NCBI RefSeq assembly: GCF_022631375.1
Contig: NZ_JALBGC010000006.1
Coordinates: 62,001 to 126,000 of the forward strand
From: Hymenobacter cyanobacteriorum
GTDB lineage: Bacteria; Bacteroidota; Bacteroidia; Cytophagales; Hymenobacteraceae
Length of the DNA: 64,000 nt
Reading direction: 5' to 3'
Shown here in pieces: positions 1-8,906 of the stretch. Both the position numbers and the translations under genes were made by a program. The notes below the pieces were generated by a model. It was not told the origin of the DNA, did no database searches, and saw only the letters and a list, made by a program, of their open reading frames with translations. Position 1 is the stretch's first letter. The number at the start of each line of letters is the position of its first letter.

Positions 1-204
1 GACGAGGCTTAGGGAGTTATTCGCGAGGGGCTCCACGCCGCCCCGAGACCGGCGGCGTTCCGGATGGGTTGCCTGCTGCAAAAGCTGTATTTACAAACAG
101 CTGGGCTGGAAATTATGCAAGCAAATCGGCCGCACGATGCACAAACAAAGTACGTAAACTCGACTTTATACGGGTGTAATGCTCACCACTTTCAAGCCCC
201 ATTC
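1..204. other. Leader region upstream of the first gene
   Basis: No gene is supported here. An ORF could begin at 64, but its first 47 residues look random and the lipoprotein signal starts at 205. Around 38-60 there is a short GC-rich inverted repeat (CGCCG / CGGCG) that could be the end of a transcript entering from the left. No clear TAnnTTTG promoter box was found. Confidence 0.3.
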
Positions 205-819
205 ATGAACCGATTGTTGCGTTTGCCCTTCCTCGCCCTGCTGGTCTTCAGCGTACTGTTCACGGCCTGTAAAAAGGACCACGACATGGACGACATGAAG
301 CACGAGAGCCCGTACATGACAATCATGATGGACATGATGACCCAGATGGACACGCAAGTCAAAACTCAAGACCCTGACCACGACTACGCCACGCAGATGG
401 TGATGCACCACGAAGCGGCCATCAAGATGGCCGAAGAGGAACTGCGCACGGGCAGCAACCAGGAAATGAAGACCACGGCCCAGGAAATCATCACCAAGCA
501 GCGAGCCGAAATCGGGCAGTTCAACGCCTTCACCGCTGGCCACCAGCCCATGCAGCCCTTGGTGCCCCAGTTTAACACCGTGCAGAAATCCAACATGGAT
601 AAGATGATGAAGGCTAGTGACGCACGCACCATAACGATGCGGGCCGACTACGATTTCGCCCAGCTCATGGTGGACCATCACCAGGCTGCCATCGACAACT
701 CGGAGGCCTTGCTGCAGTACGGCCGCAACACCACCACGAAGACCCTGGCCCAAAACATCATCACCGACCAGCGTCAGGAGATTGCCGCCCTGCAAAACTG
801 GCTGACCCGCAACCGCTAG
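205..819 (+). CDS. DUF305-family lipoprotein (two DUF305 units)
   Basis: A 204-residue exported protein. It starts at ATG 205 with a hydrophobic signal ending in a lipobox (LFTAC), then an Asp/Met/His-rich stretch. Two similar units follow, each with a His-His pair in a helix (MVMHHEAAIKMAEEEL and MVDHHQAAIDNSEALL) and a terminal helix of the QRxEI type. This arrangement is the DUF305 family (ferritin-like fold in known structures), often found beside copper genes; the biochemical function is not established. I chose 205 over the longer ORF start at 64 because only 205 gives an N-terminal signal. A strong terminator follows immediately. It is one of five DUF305-like genes in the window. Confidence 0.85.
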   Translation: MNRLLRLPFLALLVFSVLFTACKKDHDMDDMKHESPYMTIMMDMMTQMDTQVKTQDPDHDYATQMVMHHEAAIKMAEEELRTGSNQEMKTTAQEIITKQRAEIGQFNAFTAGHQPMQPLVPQFNTVQKSNMDKMMKASDARTITMRADYDFAQLMVDHHQAAIDNSEALLQYGRNTTTKTLAQNIITDQRQEIAALQNWLTRNR

Positions 820-839
820 TTGAGGTTTTAGTCTCTGTG

Positions 840-870
840 AAAAGGCAGCTCTTGCGGAGCTGCCTTTTTT
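840..870 (+). terminator. Rho-independent terminator after the DUF305 gene
   Basis: A perfect 10-bp stem (AAGGCAGCTC at 842-851 with GAGCTGCCTT at 857-866, loop TTGCG) runs into six T. It ends the transcript of the 205-819 gene. It also argues that the following CDS cannot start at 837. Confidence 0.85.
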
Positions 871-920
871 GTTTCAAGCGACCGGTAAGTGGCTTAGTCG
901 ACCATCAGCAGGCTTCTTCC

Positions 921-1715
921 ATGGCAATGTTTACCATGCGCCCATTGCGTGTTTTTCGTTATTTCCTATATCCCGGCATTGCCGCCGTCCTGGTGCTTGC
1001 CGGGTGCCGGTCAGCCGCCATTGTCCCCACGTTCCCCGCTGGAGCCGGGTACCACCACCCGCCGCGGTCCCCGCGCTCCGACACGGCGACGGCCGTCACC
1101 GCCCCCGAGCACCTCACCACCCCGCCGCGGCGGATTAAAGCGGATGTGCCGCCTCCCGTCGTGGACGCGCCGGACCACGCGCCCCGGGAGATAAACGAGC
1201 CAACGGGCGAGCCAAGCGGGAAGTATGCCCACGCCGCGCCCGGTGATACCGTGCGCAGGGCAACCCAGCCGATGCCTCCGCGCGGGCTACGCCGGCAATT
1301 CCCCACCAAACTATTCAGCGCCCAAACGCTGGTGCATTACACCCTGCACTTTCTGTTCCCGGCCGTGCTGGCGCTGGTGTTTTTCCCCGGAATGTGGCCA
1401 GCCGCCTACCTGCTGATGCTGGCCACGATGCTCATGGACGTGGACCACCTGCTGGCCAAACCCCTCTTCGACCCGCTGCGCTGCAGCATTGGGTACCACC
1501 CGCTGCACTCTTTTTATGCCATCCCGGTGTATGCGCTGCTGTTGCTGCTGCCGGCAGCACAACCGGTCGCCGTGGGCTTGCTTTTCCACCTGATTACGGA
1601 TACGATAGACTGCTTTTGGAATTTCAGCCACTGCCACGAGTGCTACCTCCGTTCCCGTATTCATGCCTTGCGCAACTGGGTACGGAAGCTACTGGGCCGG
1701 GAGGTGGTCGAGTGA
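921..1715 (+). CDS. DUF6122-like membrane protein with proline-rich exported linker
   Basis: About 264 residues from ATG 921 (ATG 936 is equally possible). A hydrophobic N-terminus ends in a lipobox-like LAGC. A low-complexity Pro/Arg/Thr linker of about 120 residues follows. The C-terminal ~120 residues contain three to four hydrophobic helices with DVDHLLAKPLFD, GYHPLHS and HLITDTIDCFWN, a pattern I associate with DUF6122, a small membrane family related to metal-dependent YdjM-type proteins. The conserved His/Asp suggest metal or phosphate chemistry at the membrane, but no function is known. The linker makes it much longer than the usual ~120-residue family member. The ORF start at 837 is rejected because it lies in the terminator. 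Confidence 0.6.
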   Translation: MAMFTMRPLRVFRYFLYPGIAAVLVLAGCRSAAIVPTFPAGAGYHHPPRSPRSDTATAVTAPEHLTTPPRRIKADVPPPVVDAPDHAPREINEPTGEPSGKYAHAAPGDTVRRATQPMPPRGLRRQFPTKLFSAQTLVHYTLHFLFPAVLALVFFPGMWPAAYLLMLATMLMDVDHLLAKPLFDPLRCSIGYHPLHSFYAIPVYALLLLLPAAQPVAVGLLFHLITDTIDCFWNFSHCHECYLRSRIHALRNWVRKLLGREVVE

Positions 1716-1775
1716 ACGGGCCTGCCAGCGGGCGCCGCGACTTTCCGCTATGCCGCAATAATGTGTCGGCGTCTT

Positions 1776-2486
1776 TTAGTCGGGAACAGTGGCCACGTGT
1801 AGCAACGCTTTCCAGCGGGCTTCGGCACCGCAACGGGCCGCGTACTGGAGCAGCATCGATTGGTTGAAGCCCTGCCGGGCGAGCAGAACCGACAATGCTG
1901 CCGCGAGGGCGGCATCCGAAGTGGCCGGGGCTAGTTCCGGCATCAGGGCGGCGTCGACGAGCATTTTTTCCAGGCGCGCCGTGGGTACTCCCCGCACCCG
2001 CCGGACGGGGGATAGCGCCTGCCAGGCCCGCACCACCACTGGGTCCGGGGGCGGGGAGGAAACAGCCAGCACGCGTCCGGCTTGATTAAGCTCCGCCCAG
2101 CGCACTTCCACCACGAGTAGGGCGGGCAGGTGTGGTAGCACCGGGTGCAGCCAGCGGGTAGACCACAGGCACCCCAGCGGCAAGGCCAGCGCGGCCTGCA
2201 GCTGCTGCCACACGGCCAGCCACTCGGGCAGTAAAACCGGTTTTAGGAGGTCTCCGGTGGAGGACGGCTCAAACGAGAGCAGGCCGGGTATCACCTCGTG
2301 CAGCAGCTGGCTGCGCAGCAATCCCTGCCGGACCTGCGGCCAAGCATCGGCCGTTACTTCGGGCACCGACGCCTGAAAAAAGGCCAGCAACTCCGCTTCG
2401 GACAGCTGCTGACGGCCGCGGAAGTAGCCGCGCAGCTGGGGCCACGCCCGCAGCACCCGGTCTACCTGGGCGGTTGCTGGTTTCAT
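1776..2486 (-). CDS. Unknown 236-aa soluble protein at the end of the iron-type operon
   Basis: The protein has no signal peptide or membrane segment. It is Leu/Ala/Trp-rich and predicted mostly helical. The N-terminal ~60 residues (VLRAWPQLRGYFRGRQQLSEAELLAFF) could be a small helical or winged-helix-like unit, followed by a mixed segment (LPALLVVEVRWAELNQ) and a helical tail. I do not recognise the family with confidence; AbiEi/DUF6577-like proteins came to mind but cannot be tested here. It begins 36 bp after the TonB-receptor stop, so it may be the last gene of that operon. A coding origin is supported by its length and by normal residue use. Confidence 0.6.
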   Translation of the reverse strand: MKPATAQVDRVLRAWPQLRGYFRGRQQLSEAELLAFFQASVPEVTADAWPQVRQGLLRSQLLHEVIPGLLSFEPSSTGDLLKPVLLPEWLAVWQQLQAALALPLGCLWSTRWLHPVLPHLPALLVVEVRWAELNQAGRVLAVSSPPPDPVVVRAWQALSPVRRVRGVPTARLEKMLVDAALMPELAPATSDAALAAALSVLLARQGFNQSMLLQYAARCGAEARWKALLHVATVPD

Positions 2487-2522
2487 GCGCGTTGGGGCTG
2501 ATTGCCCCCGCGAAGATACCGT

Positions 2523-4973
2523 TTACCATTTCACGGCCACGGTCAGAAAGAAGCTGCGGCCATCAGAAGGCAGGATGCCGGGGCCGGGGTAGCCGGTGGC
2601 GCGGCGGGTGAAATAAATGGCATTGGCGAGGTTGTTGACGCTGCCTTCAAGCTTCAGCCAGCGCCGCTCCCAGGAAACTGAGGCATCAAGCACCGTGTAG
2701 GCGGGAATACGGCCCACGACCGCCGACACGCCGCCCAGCTCGGCTTTGGTGGCGTCGGTATACTGCTTCGACAGGTAGGTGGCCTGCAGCGACCCTTTGA
2801 ACGGACCATATCCTCCGCGGGCACCAGCCTTGAGGTTGACATCCGGCACGAACTCGACCGGGTTGCCTTTCACGCCCGCAATGTCGCTTTGCGTGTAGCG
2901 CCCGCGAATCAGGGCCAGGTTGCCGAAGGTGGCCAGCGTCCAGCGTTCGGGCTCAGCCGTGGGGCGCAGGGCGCGCAGCAGGTCGACTTCGGCGTAGGAC
3001 TCCACGCCCAGAATCAGGGCGCGGCCCACGTTACTGCGGCGGCGCAGCACCCGGTCGGCGGCGTCGTAAGTCTGCACTTCGCCGATGCGGTTGCCGTACT
3101 GCAGGGCAAAAAAGCTTACGTCGTAAGTCAGCCACTGGCCCTGCTCGCCGCGCAGACCCAGGTCGGCGGAGTAGCCGCGCTCGTCCTGCAGGTTGGGGTC
3201 GATGGTAGCCGAAGGGTTGGCAATGCGCATGTCACTGAACGTAATAGAGCGGTAGTTCTGCGAGATGTTGCCGTAGAGCTCCCGCGTTTCCACCGGCTTG
3301 TAGCTCACCCCGATGCCGCCCAGCACGAAGCCGCGCGGGCTAAGCCGCTCCTCATTCTTTTGGGTGATGGCGTCGATGTTGCCGGCGTTGTCGCGAATCA
3401 CGTTGCCGTAGGTGCCCTGCGATTTCGTGCGGATGTACTCGTAGCGCAGGCCGGGTGTCACCGACACCTTGTCGCTGAGGTAGAAGATGTTTTCGGCGAA
3501 GACAGCCACGTTCTGGTTGGGAAACTCGAAGTCCGAGAAGCCGTTGGCGAACGTCACCCCTTCCGGGCCCACGAAGCGGAAGTCGGCGCCCCGGCCCGTG
3601 GGGCCAAACCCCTGCACGCTGTGGTTGTAGCCGTGGTAGTAGCGCGTGCCCAGCAGCAACACGCCGCTTTTGCTGCCCAGCGCGTAGCGGTTCAGGTAGC
3701 GGGCTTCCACGCCGTAGTTCTGAAACTCGCCGGTTATCAGGTCGCGCAGGTAGGTGTCGTTGTCGGGCAGGGCCACCTGGTTGGGCCGAAAGCCCAACGA
3801 TTTGCGGGTGGCCCGCAGCCCGAAGGCCAGCACGTTGATATTCGATTGCGGCGTCAGCTTCCAGTCGGCTGAGGCGTTGAACAGATTCCAGTCCACGGCA
3901 AACCAGTTCCGCTCGCGATTGGACTGGCGGGCGTTCTGGGCATACTGCGCGTCGCTCAGGCCCCCCGGCTGCTGGGCCAGGTAATCCATGTGGGTGACCT
4001 GGGCGCCGACTTTGAAGTTCTCCGTGAACTGGTAGCGCACGTCGGCGTAGGCCGTTTTGGCGTCGAAGTGCGAATTGGGCCGCCAGCCGTCGCCGCGCTT
4101 GTACTGGGCAAAGGCGTAGTAGCTAAGCTTCTTGATTGTGCCGCTGACGCTGTTGAAGGAGTTGAAAAAGCCGTAGGAGCCCACCGTCTGCCGCGAGACT
4201 ACCGACACGGTTTTGTCGGGTTCGGGAGCGCGCAGCTCAAAGTTGAGCAGGCCGCCGAACTGCGTGCCGTACTGCAGCGAGGCCGCCCCGCGCACCAGCT
4301 GGATGCGCTTGATGGCTTCCACGGGCGGCGTATAGTAGCTTTCGGGGTAGCCCAGGGCGTCGGCCGAGATGTCGTAGTTGTTCTGGCGCACGTTGAAGTT
4401 GCTGGTGCGGTTGGGGTCCAGGCCGCGGCCCCCGATACTGAGCTGCAGGCCGCCCTGGTCGCTTTCCCAGATGTTAAGGCCGGCCACGCGGCTGTACACC
4501 TGCCGGGCGTTGTTGGTGGCCAGGTTCGCCACCAGGTTATCGGGCACGATGACGTCCGACTTCTTGGCCGCGAAGATGGCCGTGCCCTCCACCTCGCGCA
4601 GGCGCTGCGGCCCGAAGCGGCCCTGCGGAGCAGCCACCACCACTTCCTTGAGCTGCCGCTGCCGCCGGGTCAGGGTGAAGTCGACGATGCCGCCGTCCAC
4701 CGGCGCGTCCACTTCGGTCTTGAAGGGCTCGTGGCCAATGGAGGAAAACTGCAGCTGCTGGCGTCCGGCCGGGAGTTTGGCGATGGTGAACAGGCCGGCC
4801 GAGTCGGTGCGGGCAATCTGGCGGGAGCCGCGCACGTACACTTCGCAGCCCGCCACGGGCTGGTTGGTATCGGCCTCGCGCACCCGGCCCTGCAGGCGGG
4901 CCTGCTGGGCTGCGGCCGTGAACGAAGACAGTACACTCACCACTAGGGCAACACTATAAACCGGAAATCTCAT
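2523..4973 (-). CDS. TonB-dependent receptor (FecA-like) with carboxypeptidase-regulatory-like N-domain
   Basis: An 816-residue outer-membrane transporter. It starts at ATG 4973, where a signal peptide ends at TAAAQQ. Next comes a CarboxypepD_reg-like beta-sandwich (about 25-110; LQGRVREADTNQPVAG), then a plug domain (about 135-240) with NARQVYSRVAGLNIWESD, IGGRGLDPNR and IKRIQLVRGAASLQYGTQFGGLLNFEL. A 22-strand barrel follows, ending in an aromatic terminus (FFLTVAVKW). Family knowledge: energised uptake of chelated iron or other ligands. The start codon lies 20 bp inside the end of the HTTM gene, so the two are probably coupled. The imelysin and DUF4856 partners and the Fur-like site suggest an iron-type substrate; this is inference. 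No SusD partner is present. Confidence 0.92.
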   Translation of the reverse strand: MRFPVYSVALVVSVLSSFTAAAQQARLQGRVREADTNQPVAGCEVYVRGSRQIARTDSAGLFTIAKLPAGRQQLQFSSIGHEPFKTEVDAPVDGGIVDFTLTRRQRQLKEVVVAAPQGRFGPQRLREVEGTAIFAAKKSDVIVPDNLVANLATNNARQVYSRVAGLNIWESDQGGLQLSIGGRGLDPNRTSNFNVRQNNYDISADALGYPESYYTPPVEAIKRIQLVRGAASLQYGTQFGGLLNFELRAPEPDKTVSVVSRQTVGSYGFFNSFNSVSGTIKKLSYYAFAQYKRGDGWRPNSHFDAKTAYADVRYQFTENFKVGAQVTHMDYLAQQPGGLSDAQYAQNARQSNRERNWFAVDWNLFNASADWKLTPQSNINVLAFGLRATRKSLGFRPNQVALPDNDTYLRDLITGEFQNYGVEARYLNRYALGSKSGVLLLGTRYYHGYNHSVQGFGPTGRGADFRFVGPEGVTFANGFSDFEFPNQNVAVFAENIFYLSDKVSVTPGLRYEYIRTKSQGTYGNVIRDNAGNIDAITQKNEERLSPRGFVLGGIGVSYKPVETRELYGNISQNYRSITFSDMRIANPSATIDPNLQDERGYSADLGLRGEQGQWLTYDVSFFALQYGNRIGEVQTYDAADRVLRRRSNVGRALILGVESYAEVDLLRALRPTAEPERWTLATFGNLALIRGRYTQSDIAGVKGNPVEFVPDVNLKAGARGGYGPFKGSLQATYLSKQYTDATKAELGGVSAVVGRIPAYTVLDASVSWERRWLKLEGSVNNLANAIYFTRRATGYPGPGILPSDGRSFFLTVAVKW

Positions 4974-6318
4974 CGTCAAAGGGTAAAATCCAGGACTTGG
5001 GCCGCAGGTCATCAGATGCCTGGGCCAGGTCCACGGTGGGGTCAATGAAGCTTTTGCCCAGGCGGCCGTTCAGGCTCACGTAGGCATCGGCGTAAACTTT
5101 GGGCTGCTGCACGCCGCGGCGGGCGTAATAGGCGCGCAGGTAGTGGGCAAACTGCACCAGCATGTCGGGCTGCGTGCTCATCATCTTTTCCTGCAGCACG
5201 CTCAAGTGCTCGTCGTTGTTGACGAGTCTTGCCCGCCCGGTCTGGCCATCAACCACCTTGAACTGCACCTGCCCCATCTTTTCCATCAGCATCACCCGCC
5301 AGGAAAAGCGGTAGCCTTCCTCGGTCCAGAACAGCTCGCGCGGGTAGAGCAGGTAGCGAAAAGGCAACAGCAGCTGCACCACGAAAAAAGTACCCAGCAC
5401 CAGCAGCAGGGCCTGTTTGGTGCGCGGCGCGTACACTAGCGGCTGGGCCAGCCGGGGCGCCACCGGCGTGCGCAGCACCCAGCGCCGCAGCCGGGTCAGG
5501 GCCCGCAGGTGGGCATCGGCCGGGAAGAACACCAGCGCCGCCACTATCATCACGTAGGGGAACATACCGATGGGAAACAGCACGGCCGTGAGCACGTGAA
5601 ACACCACTACGGCGGCGTAGGCCCAGGCCCGGGTGGGCCGGTAAAGCAGGAAAAAGGGCACCGTCAGGTCATAAAACGCGCCAAACCAACTGAAGGCGTA
5701 AGCCACCCACACGTGGTTGAACAGCGGCCCGACCAGCCACAAGTCGTTTTTGGCCGGCAGCCAGATGCGTAGCGGCATGGCGTGCCCCAGCCAGTCGGAG
5801 TTGAGCTTGGCCAGGCCGGCGTAGCAGTACACGACGCCCACGAGCAGGCGCAGCGCGTCCACCGTCCAGCGCGGCACTTGGCTGCGCCAGCGTGCGGGGT
5901 CAAGGTGGGCATCGACGGAAAAGAAGCGGCCAGCCGGCAGCAGCACGAGCAGGAAGGCCGCCAGACTCACGAAATAGTAGTGGTTGAGGTAGGTGCTTTT
6001 GTCCATGAGCTCGATGTAGGTGAAGCTCAAAAACAAGCCCAGAGCCGCCGTACGGTACCACCAGCCCAGGGCCACCAGCAAAGCACACAGCCCGCAGACC
6101 ACGAACAGTCCGTACGTGTAGAGGCCCAGCGGCCGTACCCATTCGAAGCCGTAGTAGGGAAAGAAGAACTTCGGCTTCAGGTACAGCTCCGCAATCCAGC
6201 CCTTGGCCCAGAAGCGCACCACGCTGGCCAGCACCAAAACGCCAAAGGCCACGCGGAACGTGGCCAGTGGAGCGGCAGAAGTATCAGCCAGAAAGTAGCG
6301 CCGGAGCCCTTCCCCCAT
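4954..6318 (-). CDS. HTTM-domain membrane protein (gamma-carboxylase-like fold)
   Basis: A 454-residue polytopic protein with about eight hydrophobic helices. It has the HTTM signature: an early ATFRVAFG helix, then MDKSTYLNHYYF and VVYCYAGLAKLNSDWL, then FGAFYDLTVPFFLL and a soluble C-terminal part. HTTM is the horizontally transferred transmembrane domain related to vitamin-K-dependent gamma-carboxylase; the bacterial substrate is unknown. It overlaps the imelysin stop by one base (TAATG) and the TonB receptor start by 20 bases, indicating translational coupling. In other Bacteroidota the same partners (imelysin, DUF4856, TonB receptor) recur, so a role in maturation or uptake of a metal ligand is plausible but unproven. 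Confidence 0.88.
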   Translation of the reverse strand: MGEGLRRYFLADTSAAPLATFRVAFGVLVLASVVRFWAKGWIAELYLKPKFFFPYYGFEWVRPLGLYTYGLFVVCGLCALLVALGWWYRTAALGLFLSFTYIELMDKSTYLNHYYFVSLAAFLLVLLPAGRFFSVDAHLDPARWRSQVPRWTVDALRLLVGVVYCYAGLAKLNSDWLGHAMPLRIWLPAKNDLWLVGPLFNHVWVAYAFSWFGAFYDLTVPFFLLYRPTRAWAYAAVVVFHVLTAVLFPIGMFPYVMIVAALVFFPADAHLRALTRLRRWVLRTPVAPRLAQPLVYAPRTKQALLLVLGTFFVVQLLLPFRYLLYPRELFWTEEGYRFSWRVMLMEKMGQVQFKVVDGQTGRARLVNNDEHLSVLQEKMMSTQPDMLVQFAHYLRAYYARRGVQQPKVYADAYVSLNGRLGKSFIDPTVDLAQASDDLRPKSWILPFDDEISGL

Positions 6319-7430
6319 TAGTCGCCGTCGTTGTCGACGTAAGTCACCGTGATGCCCAGGGCCGAGGTCATGTCCACCTTAATTAGGCGTACGGCCTTCT
6401 GCATCTCATTATAAGAAGTAACGGCGTCGGCGTTGCGGGCCGTAATGGTCGTGAACAAATCAGGACCCAGGGAGCTGAGCTGCTGGTAGGAAACGCCGAA
6501 CTGCGTGTTGATGATGCTGGTCAGGCTCTGACCCGTGCGGCTGTCCTTGGCGCCGAGCGCATCCAGATAGCTTTTGAGCGAGGGCCGGCCCGTGCGGCCG
6601 TTGAAGAATTGCTGCACCGTGGTGTGGGCCGTGGTGGCCAGCTGCAGCGGGAGGGCCCCTTTCAGGTAGTACGCCTCAATCTTTTCGGGCCGGGGCGTGC
6701 CGCTCATGGTGCCGGCCGGAATGCCCACCTTGCCGGCGCGCAGGTAGCGCTCAAAGTAGAGCGAGTAGGCATTGATAACCCGCGAAAGGGAGCTGCTGGC
6801 GTCGGTGCCGGCGTTGTTGACGAACGTATCGCGGTAGGAGCCGGTCCACTGCCCGTACACCGTGCCGAAGGTCTGGTCCATCTTGGCCACTACGTCGGTC
6901 AGGTAGCGGCGGTGGTTGGCCGAGGACACGTACTGCTGCACGATGGCCGCGTCGCCGCTGGCCACGCCGTTGAGCAGATAGTCCAGCGTCGGGAAGCCCT
7001 GCTGGGGAATGGCCGTGGCCACCTCGAAGTCGTAGCTGCCGGTCGTGATGTTGCGGTTGATGCCGGTTACGTCGGCCGGGTAGATGTTGAAGTGGTTGCG
7101 CAGGCTCACCGACTCGGCGGGGCCGAACTCAAACAGCTCCACTTTCTGCCATTCCAGGTAGGCCGCCTGCCAGGCCTGGCGCGCCTCCACGAGCGTGGCC
7201 GTGGTCGGGGCCGCTGTAAAGGCCGTGGTCTTGGTTTTGAGGGCCGCGAGCTTGTCGTTGAAGCGCTGGTAGCCGGGCTTCACCAAGCTGTCGGCCCACT
7301 GCGTGAGCAGGGCCTTGCGGTCCAGGGACGTATCCGGGGTGGGCGCGTCATCGCCCGTAGTCTTCTGGCAGCTGAAGATGCCAACCGCCGTGAATAGCAG
7401 CAGTAGGGCAAACAAAACGGTCTTTTTCAT
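6318..7430 (-). CDS. Imelysin-family lipoprotein
   Basis: 370 residues from ATG 7430. The signal peptide has a lipobox (GIFSCQ). The body is all-helical, with WQAAYLEWQKVELFEFGP near residues 95-115, IYPADVTGINRNI, and the GFPTLDYLLNG segment that corresponds to the imelysin GxHxxE region. The His of that motif is not obvious here: the sequence reads GFPTLDYLL rather than GFHALEYLL. This divergent, DUF4856-linked imelysin type is common in Bacteroidota and is thought to take part in periplasmic iron handling. It lies 98 bp downstream of DUF4856 and overlaps the HTTM start by one base. Confidence 0.88.
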   Translation of the reverse strand: MKKTVLFALLLLFTAVGIFSCQKTTGDDAPTPDTSLDRKALLTQWADSLVKPGYQRFNDKLAALKTKTTAFTAAPTTATLVEARQAWQAAYLEWQKVELFEFGPAESVSLRNHFNIYPADVTGINRNITTGSYDFEVATAIPQQGFPTLDYLLNGVASGDAAIVQQYVSSANHRRYLTDVVAKMDQTFGTVYGQWTGSYRDTFVNNAGTDASSSLSRVINAYSLYFERYLRAGKVGIPAGTMSGTPRPEKIEAYYLKGALPLQLATTAHTTVQQFFNGRTGRPSLKSYLDALGAKDSRTGQSLTSIINTQFGVSYQQLSSLGPDLFTTITARNADAVTSYNEMQKAVRLIKVDMTSALGITVTYVDNDGD

Positions 7431-7488
7431 TGGGGCAATTTTTCGTGGCGAAGGCCAACGGACCACGCCGCCGGAGCTGCCTGATTCG

Positions 7489-7522
7489 TTGGCCTTGGGT
7501 CCGCTTACGCTAAGCGGGCCAA
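7489..7522. other. Intercistronic hairpin between DUF4856 and imelysin genes
   Basis: TTGGCC (7489-7494) and GGGCCAA (7516-7522) enclose a perfect inner stem CCGCTTA / TAAGCGG with loop CGC. No T-run follows on the minus strand, so it is more likely a partial attenuator or mRNA-stabilising hairpin that lowers expression of the distal genes than a full terminator. Confidence 0.4.
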
Positions 7523-7528
7523 AAGTTA

Positions 7529-8677
7529 TTAGATGCTAAACTTGGCCTTGATGGCGTTGATGGCCACGTCGGCCTGCGCGTTGGTCAGGCTCCAGGTACC
7601 GTTGGTTCCCGAGGTCAGGCCCGTGAGCAGGTTATCGGAGAAAGCCGCATCGGCACCGTACTTGGTGCAGAAGCGCAGCGAGTAGATAAAGCCCAGGCCT
7701 TCGCCCAAAGCGTGGGCTTTCACGTCCAGCGTGGAAGCCGACTTCCAGCTGCTCAGGTAAGACACCGCCGCCAGGGCAATGGTTTTCTCCAGCTCCGTGC
7801 GGATGAGGTCGGCCTGCGTTTTCACGCCCGCCGCGTCGTTGTTGACGATGGCCGCGCGGCCCTTCAGGAAGGCCATGTAAACCGCCGGCGAAGCAGTGGG
7901 GTTTTTCTCGTTGAGGTAGCTGGCCAGGAACCGCTCGCGGGGCATCAGGTTGATGTCCGTGGTCATGATGGCGTTGCTGGTCAGGAAGCCGTAGGCCAAA
8001 TCCCAGTTGTGCTCCAGCTCGGAGTAGGCTTTGCCGTCCACCACCTTGCTGTTGTTGGCTTTCAGGCCGTTGTCGGTCAGCAGCACGTTGTCAATCTGGT
8101 CGAGCAGCAGGGCGCCAATCAGGGCTTTCTGAATCACCTGGTTCACCTCGATGCCGTTGCCGTCCACCAGGTAGCGGCCCAGGCGGCCGGCGGTGCCGGG
8201 CGTGGCCACGTTGTTCACCGACTGGCTGGCGGTGGCCAGCTGCGTCAGCTTGGTATCAACATACGTGCGCACGGTCTCGGCGTTGGTGGCCGAAAACGAG
8301 GCCGCCGTGGTGGTGCGCAGGGTCAGGCCCGAGCCGTTCAGGCCGGTGCCGGTGAAGTAGCCGCCGGTGTTGGTGTAGTAGCCGCGCAGCTTGGTTACGT
8401 CTAGGGTAGCGGGCGTGGCGGGAGCGGCCACGGCCACCAGGGCCATGTAGGAGTTAAGCTCCGAAAACATGTCCAGGCGCTGGTTGGAGCTGGTCAAATC
8501 CACCGTCGACTGCCCGCTGGCGTCTTTAAATGACTCGGTGTACTTGGAAGAAGCCGTCAGGGTGCTGGCATCCATCTTGGTGCGCAGAGCGGGTGCTGAC
8601 TCGGCGTCATTCTTGTCGCAGGAGGTGAAGCCAAAAGCGAGGGCCAGCAGCGCAGCGGGAACGTACTTAAACGTCAT
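7529..8677 (-). CDS. DUF4856 lipoprotein, first gene of the iron-type operon
   Basis: 382 residues with a lipobox (FGFTSCD). The start is the GTF/MTF ATG at 8677. The helical body includes YTESFKDASGQSTVDL, a recurrent KALIGALLLDQIDN helix and SELEHNWDLAYGFL, which are hallmarks of DUF4856. The family is Bacteroidota-specific, of unknown function, and nearly always sits before imelysin. It is the first gene of the operon running to about 2523, or 1776 if the last gene is included. A perfect Bacteroidota -7 box and a Fur-like palindrome lie just upstream, which supports iron-responsive expression (inference). Confidence 0.9.
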   Translation of the reverse strand: MTFKYVPAALLALAFGFTSCDKNDAESAPALRTKMDASTLTASSKYTESFKDASGQSTVDLTSSNQRLDMFSELNSYMALVAVAAPATPATLDVTKLRGYYTNTGGYFTGTGLNGSGLTLRTTTAASFSATNAETVRTYVDTKLTQLATASQSVNNVATPGTAGRLGRYLVDGNGIEVNQVIQKALIGALLLDQIDNVLLTDNGLKANNSKVVDGKAYSELEHNWDLAYGFLTSNAIMTTDINLMPRERFLASYLNEKNPTASPAVYMAFLKGRAAIVNNDAAGVKTQADLIRTELEKTIALAAVSYLSSWKSASTLDVKAHALGEGLGFIYSLRFCTKYGADAAFSDNLLTGLTSGTNGTWSLTNAQADVAINAIKAKFSI

Positions 8678-8714
8678 GGGAACAGGGTTAACGAGAGAAG
8701 TGGGATTGATGCCT

Positions 8715-8722
8715 CAAAGGTA
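8715..8722 (-). promoter_or_regulatory. Promoter -7 box for the DUF4856 operon
   Basis: Read on the minus strand, TACCTTTG matches the Bacteroidota -7 consensus TAnnTTTG exactly, 37 bases before the DUF4856 start. The TTTG of the upstream palindrome can serve as a -33 element, with a spacing of 22 that is slightly long. Confidence 0.6.
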
Positions 8723-8727
8723 TTGAC

Positions 8728-8752
8728 CTTATTTGTAATTATTCCAAATAAG
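8728..8752. promoter_or_regulatory. Fur-like operator palindrome
   Basis: A 25-bp inverted repeat, CTTATTTG and CAAATAAG arms around an AT core (TAATTATTC), is placed over the -33 region of the DUF4856 promoter. Its shape resembles Fur-type boxes, and the operon contents (TonB receptor, imelysin) fit iron control. The regulator itself is not in the window. A second, weaker AT-rich inverted repeat (AAATAAgTATTC / GAATTATTT) lies at 8778-8808. Confidence 0.5.
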
Positions 8753-8906
8753 GGCGAAGTTTTTTTATAAGGTGTCTAAATAAGTATTCTGTATATATGG
8801 AATTATTTATCAAATGAAGAAGCCCGCATGAAGGATTTGGTGGCTGCGCGCAAGGGTTTACCTTTACCCTGCGAAATCCTCTCTCCTACCAGCCAGTTTA
8901 CTTATT

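Noticed and set aside
166..795. Long ORF opposite the DUF305 gene
   Set aside because: Antisense shadow caused by high GC; it has a His/Val/Gly-rich random composition and no start signal.
2889..4959. Several long plus-strand ORFs opposite the TonB receptor
   Set aside because: Mirror frames of the receptor gene; repetitive Ala/Val/Gly/His composition typical of GC-rich antisense frames.
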